Assembly: GCA_023230905.1 (NCBI GenBank)
Contig: JALNWL010000112.1
Span: forward strand, 1 to 7,995
DNA: 7,995 nucleotides
Source: Syntrophales bacterium
GTDB taxonomy: Bacteria > Desulfobacterota > Syntrophia > Syntrophales > UBA2251
Direction of reading: 5' to 3'
The translations under genes were made by a program, and so were the position numbers. Positions 1-6,276 of this stretch are shown here, in pieces; positions within the stretch are counted from its first letter, which is position 1; the number at the start of each line of letters is the position of its first letter. The notes under the pieces were generated by a model. The model searched no databases, was not told the DNA's origin, and saw nothing but the letters and a program-made list of their open reading frames with translations.

Positions 1-1213
1 CGAATCTCTCTTTTCCAATAGGCCGTTTGCCTGCCGCAAACTGCACAACCTCTCAAAGAGCGTCATCCTTTTTGATGAAGTCCAAACCCTGCCCACACCT
101 CTAGTCATACCGACATTGGCGACTCTGTCTCGTCTCGCCACCCCGCGTTACGGCGCGACCGTGGTCTTCTCCACGGCAACACAGCCCGCCTTCCCGGAAT
201 TAAACGAGCCTGTCAAGAGATTTTGCACCACAGGATGGCAACCGCAGGAAATCGTTCCCCCACAAAAGCATCTGTTTCGACGGATAAAAAGACATCGGCT
301 GGAATGGCCCCGGGACATCGATCAACCGATCCGCTGGCCGGAATTGGCGGGAAGAGTGGCAAATCATGAACAGGCCCTTTGCATCGTCAATGTAAAGCGA
401 CACGCCCATATTCTACTTGATGAGTTGGAAAGAATGGGAATCGGTGACGATCTTTTTCACCTCTCCACAAGCATGTGCCCATCCCATCGGTGTAAAACGC
501 TCCACGAGATAAGGCGGCGCCTGCGAGATGGCCTGCCTTGCCTGCTGATCTCCACCCAATGCATCGAGGCTGGTGTGGATGTGGATTTCCCCGCGGTTTA
601 CAGGGCGGTGGCCCCCTTGGAGGCCATCGCCCAGGCGGCTGGCAGGTGCAACCGGAATGGACTGATGGAATCGGGAAACGTGGTTATTTTCATTCCCGAA
701 GAGGCATATCCCGATTCCGCCTACCGTCAGGCGACGAGCATAACCAAATTGCTCTATCGGAGTTTGGGAAGCGCAGGAATGGACATCGACGACCCAAACC
801 TCTTCACGAGATATTACCGTGAGGTCTATGACGTGGCAAAACCGGAAAACCAGAACAAGCCACTCCAGGATGCCATATTGCGCCAGGATTTCGTGGACAC
901 GGCGCAACACTATTATTTGATTCCCAAGGCTTCAGTCAATGTACTGGTTCCCTATGACCTTGAGGCACACGAAAAATTATCATCCGAAGTCCGCTCCCAT
1001 CGCCTCACGAAAGCCTGGATGGTCAAGGCCGCCGCCCACGCCATCAGCCTCTACCGACCCAAGAAAGACGATCCCATCAGCCGGTGGATGGCACCTGTCC
1101 CCGTGGGCAAAAATGACACTTCCGATGATTGGTTCATCTATCTGAACAAGGATCATTATCATAAACGGCGTGGCCTCATGCCGCCGGAATCGTTGGAATG
1201 TATTATCGGATAA
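1..1213 (+). CDS. cas3: Cas3 helicase-nuclease, C-terminal part (type I-C), cut by window start
   Basis: The reading frame is open from base 2 to the TAA at 1211-1213, giving 403 codons. Type I-C Cas3 is usually about 750-800 residues, so roughly the N-terminal half (HD nuclease domain and Walker A motif) lies upstream of the window. SF2 helicase motifs are visible in order: DEVQ (Walker B, bases 74-85), STATQ (motif III, 170-184), STQCIEAGVDVDF (motif V, 551-589) and QAAGRCNRNG (motif VI with its arginines, 632-661), followed by a C-terminal domain. Cas3 is recruited by target-bound Cascade and unwinds and degrades the DNA. A TTG at 116 is not the start, because the frame and the DEVQ motif lie upstream of it. 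The gene ends 24 bp before cas5c. No frameshift or missing motif is seen in the visible part. Confidence 0.96.
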   Translation, partial: ESLFSNRPFACRKLHNLSKSVILFDEVQTLPTPLVIPTLATLSRLATPRYGATVVFSTATQPAFPELNEPVKRFCTTGWQPQEIVPPQKHLFRRIKRHRLEWPRDIDQPIRWPELAGRVANHEQALCIVNVKRHAHILLDELERMGIGDDLFHLSTSMCPSHRCKTLHEIRRRLRDGLPCLLISTQCIEAGVDVDFPAVYRAVAPLEAIAQAAGRCNRNGLMESGNVVIFIPEEAYPDSAYRQATSITKLLYRSLGSAGMDIDDPNLFTRYYREVYDVAKPENQNKPLQDAILRQDFVDTAQHYYLIPKASVNVLVPYDLEAHEKLSSEVRSHRLTKAWMVKAAAHAISLYRPKKDDPISRWMAPVPVGKNDTSDDWFIYLNKDHYHKRRGLMPPESLECIIG

Positions 1214-1237
1214 TTTTTCAAAGAGAGGAGGGAGGCA

Positions 1238-1987
1238 ATGAAACCGAAGGATCAAGCCCTGGATGTATGGGGTGACTTTGCCTGTTTCACCCAGCCCGTG
1301 CTCAAGGTGGAGAGGTTTAGTTACCCCGTGATCACGCCCTCGGCAGCCAGGGGAATTTTCGACGCCATCTATTGCAAACCGAAGGAATTCAGATGGCAGA
1401 TCAGAAAGATCGAGATTCGCGAATCGCCTGTCTATGTGGCCCTGCGACGCAACGAAGTCAAGGAGAAGGTTCCGTATAATGCCGTTCTGCGCTGGATGGC
1501 CGGTAAGGAAGCGCCGGAGCCTATCTGGGCGGACGGCGATCGCTCCCTGCTGGGCACCGATGAGAAGGGACGCACACAGCGGCAGACGATGGCGCTCAAA
1601 AATGTGCGGTACCGTCTCCATGCGGAAATTCGCCCCTGGCCTGGTTTTGAAGACAGATTGCAGGGCATGGAGGCCCAGTTCCGGAGACGCGCCGCCTGCG
1701 GAAAGTGTGTCTATCAACCTTATTTCGGTTGCCGGGAATTCCCGGCCTATTTCGAATTGGTTGATCCTGCAGCAGAACCCCTTGCGCCATCGACTTTGAA
1801 CATGGATTTGGGTTTTATGCTTTATGACGTATTCGACCTATCCCGGCCGGGGACCGATGAAGATTCTCCCTGCGTCAGCCTATTCCGCGGAAAGGTTCAG
1901 GCCGGACTCATCGATATTCCGCCTTACGAAAGCGAAGCGGTGCTTAAAGGCGTAAGAAGGGAGGATACATGTTCGAAGCCCTCATAA
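1238..1987 (+). CDS. cas5c: Cas5c (Cas5d), Cascade subunit and pre-crRNA endonuclease
   Basis: This 249-residue protein has the Cas5c hallmark near its N-terminus, ERFSYPVITPSAARGIFDAI (residues 25-44), followed by RRNEVKEKVPYNAVLRW (70-86) and ALKNVRYRLHAEI (119-131). In type I-C systems Cas5c replaces Cas6: it cleaves the repeat hairpin and stays on the 5' handle of the crRNA in Cascade. Y45 sits about where the catalytic tyrosine of characterised Cas5d enzymes lies; this is inferred from position, not from an alignment. The start is ATG 1238, preceded by the purine-rich GAGGAGG at 1225-1231. The 3' end overlaps cas8c by 19 bp in another frame. The absence of cas6 and the hairpin-forming repeats downstream agree with the assignment. 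Confidence 0.95.
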   Translation: MKPKDQALDVWGDFACFTQPVLKVERFSYPVITPSAARGIFDAIYCKPKEFRWQIRKIEIRESPVYVALRRNEVKEKVPYNAVLRWMAGKEAPEPIWADGDRSLLGTDEKGRTQRQTMALKNVRYRLHAEIRPWPGFEDRLQGMEAQFRRRAACGKCVYQPYFGCREFPAYFELVDPAAEPLAPSTLNMDLGFMLYDVFDLSRPGTDEDSPCVSLFRGKVQAGLIDIPPYESEAVLKGVRREDTCSKPS

Positions 1988-3699
1988 AATATAACGATAC
2001 CGGGGTGCCTCTGGAGTCGGGCTATAAGCCGAAGGATGTCCGCTGGGCGATATGCTGTGATGAAAAAGGCGACTTTCTCGATGTCATCGAATTGGGCGAC
2101 GTCAGTCTAAGAAATAACAGGGGACAGGAATTTTTGAAATGTCCTGATTTCAGCTTTTCGGAGATGAAGGCTCAAGGTATGACTAAAAGCCATTTTCTTG
2201 TCGAATCGGCGGAGGTTGTCAGCCTGCACAGCAAGAATCCCGAAGAAAGAAAGCTACAGGAAAAGCACGGCTATTTCTTTAGCTTGCTGAAGGATGCAGG
2301 ACGTTTCATGCCCGAACTACGGATCGTTGCCGAAAAGATGGAGAATCCCGATGTTCTTGCCAGGGTAAGAACAAAGCTGACTGTCCTCAAGGCAAAGCCT
2401 ACAGATAAGGTCACATTGCGGTTAGGAAGCCGTTATCCCGTTGAATCCGCTGTGTGGCATGGGTGGTGGCAAGACTTGCGAAGCCAGTTCGTCCCAACAA
2501 AAGCTACGACAAAAGGAAAAAGTAAATCCGGTGCAAAAGATACATTCCGATGTTTCATCACGGGAGACCTCATCGAACCGGTCCGGGTATCGCCAAAGAT
2601 CTCGGGATTGTCGGATGTGGGAGGCATGTTTGCGGGAGACTCGCTGTGCAGTTTCAAGCAGGAATCCTTCTGCTCCTACGGCTTTGAACAGGCATACAAT
2701 GCCGCCGTGTCTGAAAGTGCCACCAACAGCTATCGCGCCGCCTTGGATGAACTGATCAAGAAACACAGCCAGCGCTTGGCGGGGGCCAAGGTGATTCATT
2801 GGTTCAAAAAGAAGGATCTACCAAAAGAGGACGATCCCCTTGCCTGGCTCGTGGAAAGCGAAGAACAACAGAAACGAAACGCCCAGCAACGAGCAGCAGA
2901 GTTATTGGCAGCGATAAGAACGGGAAAACGGCCGGACCTGGCGGATAATTTCTATTACGCCTTGACGCTTTCCGGGGCCAGCGGTCGGGTCATGATTCGA
3001 GACTGGATGGAGGGGCAATTCGAGGAGCTGGTAACAAACATTCTGTCATGGTTCGCTGACTTTTCCATTGTCCGTCGCGGCGGCGGAGGTCTGGCTCCGA
3101 ATCCTAAATTCATGGCGGTTATGGGATCCACGGTCCGGGAGCTGGACAATCTGAATGCGCCTTTTATCGCCAGGATGTGGCGGGCAGCGGTCAGAAATGA
3201 AATCATCCCGGATTATGCCCTTGCGCAGGTCCTTCATCGCTTAAAAGTCGATATTCTTGAAGACACCCCCGTCAATCATGCGGGCATGGGATTGATGAAG
3301 GCTTATCATATACGCAAAGAACGAAAAAAAGGAGGCGAAACAATGGCTGACGACTTGAAAGCTAATCTGAACGAGGAACACCCGCACGCGGCCTATCATT
3401 GTGGCCGCTTGATGGCGGTCTTGGCGGCTTTACAGCGGGAGGCATTGGGCGATGTGGGGGCTGGCGTGGTGCAAAGGTACTTTGCCGCCGCCAGCAGCAC
3501 CCCTGCCTTGGTGCTTGGCCGGTTGACGAGAAACAGCCAAGCTCATCTCAATAAACTTACTGGAGATCTATCTTACAGGTACGAGAAGAAGATCGCCGCC
3601 ATCTGGGGAAGAATCAAAGACACGATCCCCAAGACGCTATCCCTGGAGGAGCAAAGCCTGTTCGCCCTTGGCTATTACCAGCAGATGGCGAACATGTGA
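1969..3699 (+). CDS. cas8c: Cas8c (Csd1), Cascade large subunit
   Basis: This 576-residue protein is of typical Csd1 length. Recognisable Csd1 segments are FRCFITGD (residues 193-200) and the block LCSFKQESFCSYGFEQAYNA (226-245), followed by a long helical C-terminal part. Cas8c is the large Cascade subunit; it reads the PAM and helps open target DNA. The start is ATG 1969 with a GGAGG at 1960-1964, inside the end of cas5c, so the two are probably translationally coupled. The C-terminal 118 codons also appear to be translated separately as Cas11c from ATG 3343 (see that entry). The gene ends 46 bp before cas7c. Identity rests on these conserved segments together with its position between cas5c and cas7c. 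Confidence 0.95.
   Translation: MFEALIKYNDTGVPLESGYKPKDVRWAICCDEKGDFLDVIELGDVSLRNNRGQEFLKCPDFSFSEMKAQGMTKSHFLVESAEVVSLHSKNPEERKLQEKHGYFFSLLKDAGRFMPELRIVAEKMENPDVLARVRTKLTVLKAKPTDKVTLRLGSRYPVESAVWHGWWQDLRSQFVPTKATTKGKSKSGAKDTFRCFITGDLIEPVRVSPKISGLSDVGGMFAGDSLCSFKQESFCSYGFEQAYNAAVSESATNSYRAALDELIKKHSQRLAGAKVIHWFKKKDLPKEDDPLAWLVESEEQQKRNAQQRAAELLAAIRTGKRPDLADNFYYALTLSGASGRVMIRDWMEGQFEELVTNILSWFADFSIVRRGGGGLAPNPKFMAVMGSTVRELDNLNAPFIARMWRAAVRNEIIPDYALAQVLHRLKVDILEDTPVNHAGMGLMKAYHIRKERKKGGETMADDLKANLNEEHPHAAYHCGRLMAVLAALQREALGDVGAGVVQRYFAAASSTPALVLGRLTRNSQAHLNKLTGDLSYRYEKKIAAIWGRIKDTIPKTLSLEEQSLFALGYYQQMANM
3329..3335 (+). promoter_or_regulatory. Internal Shine-Dalgarno for cas11c
   Basis: AAGGAGG lies within the cas8c coding sequence, 7 nt before ATG 3343. 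It encodes part of the lysine/glycine stretch RKKGGE in Cas8c. Its match to the anti-Shine-Dalgarno and its spacing are near optimal, which supports internal translation initiation of the small subunit. Confidence 0.8.
3343..3699 (+). CDS. cas11c: Cas11c, Cascade small subunit from an internal start in cas8c
   Basis: This is an in-frame internal ATG at codon 459 of cas8c, preceded by AAGGAGG (3329-3335) and a 7-nt spacer, a stronger ribosome binding site than the one in front of cas8c itself. It would give a 118-residue, mostly helical protein starting MADDLKANLNEEHPHAAYHC and ending at the cas8c stop. In characterised type I-C systems the small subunit, which lines the belly of Cascade and contacts the displaced DNA strand, is made this way from the 3' end of cas8c and is about this size. 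What is seen is the Shine-Dalgarno, the start and the frame. Separate production is inferred from those and from the family precedent. No other candidate small-subunit gene is in the window. Confidence 0.85.
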   Translation: MADDLKANLNEEHPHAAYHCGRLMAVLAALQREALGDVGAGVVQRYFAAASSTPALVLGRLTRNSQAHLNKLTGDLSYRYEKKIAAIWGRIKDTIPKTLSLEEQSLFALGYYQQMANM

Positions 3700-3732
3700 A
3701 ATAATACATCTGACACTGCTACCAAACAGAAT

Positions 3733-3739
3733 AAGGAGG
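3733..3739 (+). promoter_or_regulatory. Shine-Dalgarno that fixes the cas7c start
   Basis: AAGGAGG lies 6 nt before ATG 3746. The frame is also open upstream to a TTG at 3668, which would overlap cas8c, but that extension of 26 residues has no family resemblance. This site therefore selects ATG 3746. Confidence 0.85.
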
Positions 3740-3745
3740 GAGAAA

Positions 3746-4768
3746 ATGAGTGACTTTATCAAAAATCGTTATGAGTTCATGATGCTTTTCGATTGCGAAA
3801 ACGGAAACCCCAACGGCGATCCCGACGCGGGAAACACCCCGCGCATCGACCCCCAGGATATGCATGGTCTTGTCTCGGACGTTGCCCTGAAGCGACGGGT
3901 ACGCAACTACGTTCAGATGGCCGGCAGCAATCAATCGCCCAACGCCATCTTCATCGAACATGCCACGAACCTGAATCGGCCCATTGTCTGCTCCCATGAG
4001 GCAACGCCGGGAGGCTATACGCCGGACAAAAAAGCGAGTAAGGGAAAAGTTGCATTAGCCAAGGATTGGATGTGTGAAAAGTTCTATGACGTCCGCGCAT
4101 TTGGTGCCGTCATGAGTACCGGACCAAATGCGGGCCAGGTACGGGGGCCGGTACAATTCTCTTTTGCCCGTTCCGTTGATCCGGTTTTACCTCTCGATAT
4201 TTCGATCACGCGCATGGCTGTCGCCGAGGATGTCAAGGGAGCAAAATCAAGCGAGGACTACCTGAAATGGGAGAAGGAACAACCTGAAGACCAGCTCCGG
4301 ACCATGGGTCGCAAAGCCTTCATCCCCTATGGCCTCTATGTCGCCAAAGGATTCATCAGCGCCCATCTTGCCGAGGATACGAAATTCTCCGAAGACGATC
4401 TTGTCCTTCTCTGGGAAGCCCTTCTCAAAATGTATGACCATGACCGTTCAGCAAGCAAGGGGGTAATGTCTGTTCAGGAACCGATCTTTGTCTTCCAGCA
4501 CATCGGCACCGATACGAACGACCAGCAGCGGCTTCAGCAGGCAAAGCTTGGATGCGCCCCAGCCCACAAATTATTTGACCTTGTTGACATAAAAAAGAAA
4601 GAAGGCGTCGAAGCGGCAAGGAGCTTCCATGACTACGAAGTCATTTTCCACAAAAGCCGGGTCCCGAAAGGAGTCAAGGCAGGTTTCGCCGTGATGGGAG
4701 AAGGCGGGAAGCCATACATCATCTGGGATTTCAACCAGGATACGATGCCGGGTATCCAAGTAGTATAG
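3746..4768 (+). CDS. cas7c: Cas7c (Csd2), Cascade backbone subunit
   Basis: Starting at ATG 3746 the protein is 340 residues. The N-terminal signature of the Csd2/Csh2 group is clear: FDCENGNPNGDPDAGNTPRI (residues 15-34). VALKRRVRNYV (46-56) and FYDVRAFGAVMSTG, then GQVRGPVQFSFARSVDP, follow in the usual order. Several copies of Cas7c polymerise along the crRNA to form the Cascade backbone. The N-terminus has the RRM-like fold of RAMP proteins, known from the family and not visible directly. The stop codon TAG at 4766-4768 directly abuts the cas4 ATG. No damage is seen. Confidence 0.96.
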   Translation: MSDFIKNRYEFMMLFDCENGNPNGDPDAGNTPRIDPQDMHGLVSDVALKRRVRNYVQMAGSNQSPNAIFIEHATNLNRPIVCSHEATPGGYTPDKKASKGKVALAKDWMCEKFYDVRAFGAVMSTGPNAGQVRGPVQFSFARSVDPVLPLDISITRMAVAEDVKGAKSSEDYLKWEKEQPEDQLRTMGRKAFIPYGLYVAKGFISAHLAEDTKFSEDDLVLLWEALLKMYDHDRSASKGVMSVQEPIFVFQHIGTDTNDQQRLQQAKLGCAPAHKLFDLVDIKKKEGVEAARSFHDYEVIFHKSRVPKGVKAGFAVMGEGGKPYIIWDFNQDTMPGIQVV

Positions 4769-5413
4769 ATGAAAAACATGTATAAAGAAGACGAGCTGTT
4801 GCCGCTTTCATCATTGCAGCACATGGTTTTTTGTCCCCGGCAGTGCGCCTTGATGTTTATCGAACAGGTGTGGGATGAAAATCGTTTGACTGTGGAAGGG
4901 CGAATTTTTCACGAACGGGTCCATGAGCTTGGACAGGAGACGAGAGGCGATGTACGTATAAGCCGAGGCGTCTTCATCCGTTCCCTGCGCTTGGGCATTG
5001 TGGGCATTGCCGATGTGATCGAATTTCATCATCAGACGGACAGTGATATCTGGCACCCCTTCCCCGTGGAGTATAAGCGGGGGAAGCCCAAAGCGGACGA
5101 CTGCGACAAGGTGCAGCTCTGTGCCCAGGCGATCTGCCTGGAGGAGATGCTCGGGGTCACGATCCCGGCGGGGGCGCTCTTCTACGGCCAGACCCGCCAT
5201 CGTTTCGACGTGGCCTTTGACGAAAACCTGCGGCTGGAGGCCGAAGAGACGGCCATCCGGGCGCATGACCTGATCGCCTCCGGCCAGACGCCACCGCCCG
5301 TGTATGAAAAAAGGTGCGAGAGCTGCTCGCTTATATCCGAATGCCTGCCGAAGACAATCCAGAAGCGGCGGTCGGTGAAGACTTATCTGATGCGGATGCT
5401 GGCAGAACCATGA
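4769..5413 (+). CDS. cas4: Cas4, RecB-like Fe-S nuclease for spacer acquisition
   Basis: This 214-residue protein is the typical size of I-C Cas4. The nuclease motifs of the RecB/PD-(D/E)xK family are present: H48 in IFHERVH, D82 in GIADVIEF, E101 and K103 in VEYKRG, and Q116 in KVQLCAQ. The four cysteines expected to hold an iron-sulfur cluster are C22 (FCPRQC) and C183, C186 and C192 (RCESCSLISEC). Cas4 trims prespacers at the PAM side and helps orient them for Cas1-Cas2. No Shine-Dalgarno is visible and the ATG follows the cas7c stop without a gap, so translation is probably coupled; ATG 4778 is an alternative start. The 3' part, from about base 5041, is GC-richer than the start of the gene. 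Cas1 is normally next, but here another gene intervenes. Confidence 0.95.
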   Translation: MKNMYKEDELLPLSSLQHMVFCPRQCALMFIEQVWDENRLTVEGRIFHERVHELGQETRGDVRISRGVFIRSLRLGIVGIADVIEFHHQTDSDIWHPFPVEYKRGKPKADDCDKVQLCAQAICLEEMLGVTIPAGALFYGQTRHRFDVAFDENLRLEAEETAIRAHDLIASGQTPPPVYEKRCESCSLISECLPKTIQKRRSVKTYLMRMLAEP

Positions 5414-5421
5414 AGATCAGG

Positions 5422-5428
5422 AAGGAGG
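5422..5428 (+). promoter_or_regulatory. Shine-Dalgarno that selects the start of the Bro-N/DinD-like gene
   Basis: AAGGAGG, inside a longer purine run to 5432, lies 5 nt before ATG 5434. An upstream in-frame ATG at 5410 overlaps the cas4 stop as ATGA but has no ribosome binding site of its own. It would add eight residues (MKIRKEGG) that are largely the translation of the Shine-Dalgarno. Confidence 0.75.
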
Positions 5429-5433
5429 GGGGA

Positions 5434-6276
5434 ATGGAAACCAAAATCGCAATCTTTCGCGGCAAGGGTATACGAAAGACTCTGCATCATGATGAATGGT
5501 GGTTTTCCGTGATTGATGTTGTGGAAGTTTTAACGGATAGCGTTAATCCTCGCGATTATTGGTTTAAAATGAAGATTCGTGTGAAGAGCGAGGATGGTCT
5601 CGAACTGTCGACAATTTGTCGACAGTTCAAATTGACGGCGCCGGACGGCAAGATGCGGGTAACAGACTGCTCCAATACCGAAGGTCTTTTCCGTATCATC
5701 CAGTCCATCCCATCCCCCAAAGCCGAACCGTTCAAACGCTGGCTGGCCAAAGTCGGTTATGAACGGGTGCAGGAGATCGAGAATCCGGAACTGGCCACCA
5801 AGAGGACGCGCGCGATCTATAAGGCCAAGGGATACTCCGACGATTGGATCGAGAAACGGATGCGCGGGATCGCCATCCGGGAAGAACTCACGGATGAATG
5901 GAAGAAGCGGGAAGTGAAGGAGGAACAGGAATATGCGATCCTTACAGCAGAGATCGCCAAGGCAGCATTCGGCGTCACACCTCACGAGCATAAAAAGTTG
6001 AAAGGATTGAAGAGAGAAAACCTCCGGGATCACATGACTGATCTGGAACTGATTTTCTCAATGCTTGGGGAGGCGGCAACAACTGAAATCACAAGGGTTG
6101 ACGATGCCACGGGTTTCGATGAAAGCAAGGAAGCCGCGCGCAAAGGAGGCGAAGTCGCCGGAACAGCGCGTAAGGATCTGGAGAAGAAAACAGGCAAAAG
6201 GGTCGTCTCAGAGGAGAATTACTTGACAGAGCCGGAGAGCCGGAAACAATTGAAACATTCGCCGGTAAAGACATGA
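5434..6276 (+). CDS. Bro-N / DinD-like protein (phage antirepressor type) inside the cas operon
   Basis: This 280-residue protein is not one of the known core Cas families. Residues about 5-110 look like a Bro-N domain of phage antirepressors: IAIFRGKGIRKT, then WWFSVIDVVEVLTDS, NTEGLFRIIQSIPSPKAEPF and KRWLAKVGYER. Residues about 165-262 resemble the C-terminal part of E. coli DinD and of a widespread family of chromosomal Bro-N proteins: EYAILTAEIAKAAFG, HKKLKGLKRENLRDHM, then ESKEAARKGGEVAG and TGKRVVSEENYL. Bro-N domains commonly bind DNA, and DinD is a damage-induced protein reported to inhibit RecA; the role here is unknown. The likely start is ATG 5434 (ATG 5410 is the alternative). 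Its stop overlaps the cas1 start as ATGA. It carries a 27-bp palindrome and has an AT-rich first part. It is intact in frame. Family assignment is from remembered conserved segments, not a search. Confidence 0.8.
   Translation: METKIAIFRGKGIRKTLHHDEWWFSVIDVVEVLTDSVNPRDYWFKMKIRVKSEDGLELSTICRQFKLTAPDGKMRVTDCSNTEGLFRIIQSIPSPKAEPFKRWLAKVGYERVQEIENPELATKRTRAIYKAKGYSDDWIEKRMRGIAIREELTDEWKKREVKEEQEYAILTAEIAKAAFGVTPHEHKKLKGLKRENLRDHMTDLELIFSMLGEAATTEITRVDDATGFDESKEAARKGGEVAGTARKDLEKKTGKRVVSEENYLTEPESRKQLKHSPVKT
5602..5628. repeat. Perfect 27-bp interrupted palindrome within the Bro-N/DinD-like gene
   Basis: The left arm GAACTGTCGACAA (5602-5614) and its exact reverse complement (5616-5628) are separated by one T at 5615. 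Each arm contains GTCGAC. It lies in codons for ELSTICRQF (residues 57-65), at the end of the AT-rich first part of the gene. As DNA it is a symmetric dimer-binding type of site; as RNA it would form a stem of about 12 bp. No T-tract follows, so it does not look like an intrinsic terminator. Confidence 0.9.

Noticed and set aside
116..118. TTG as a possible start of a shorter helicase protein
   Set aside because: The frame continues upstream to the window edge and contains the DEVQ helicase motif, so this is an internal leucine codon of cas3.
413..910. Open frame on the - strand opposite cas3
   Set aside because: It covers helicase motifs V and VI of cas3 and has no independent signal; it is a shadow frame.
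1731..1746. Perfect 16-bp palindrome GCCGGGAATTCCCGGC in cas5c
   Set aside because: An 8-bp-arm palindrome has an expectation of roughly 0.1 in a window this size; it lies in ordinary cas5c codons (CREFPA) and has no other support.
3668..3745. N-terminal extension of Cas7c from a TTG at 3668
   Set aside because: It would overlap cas8c, has no Shine-Dalgarno and no family resemblance, whereas ATG 3746 has AAGGAGG at good spacing.
6249..6256. ATTGAAAC, identical to the last 8 bases of the CRISPR repeat, just before cas1
   Set aside because: The match stops at 8 bases: the stem portion of the repeat is absent and the preceding bases differ, so it is most likely chance and not a degenerate repeat.
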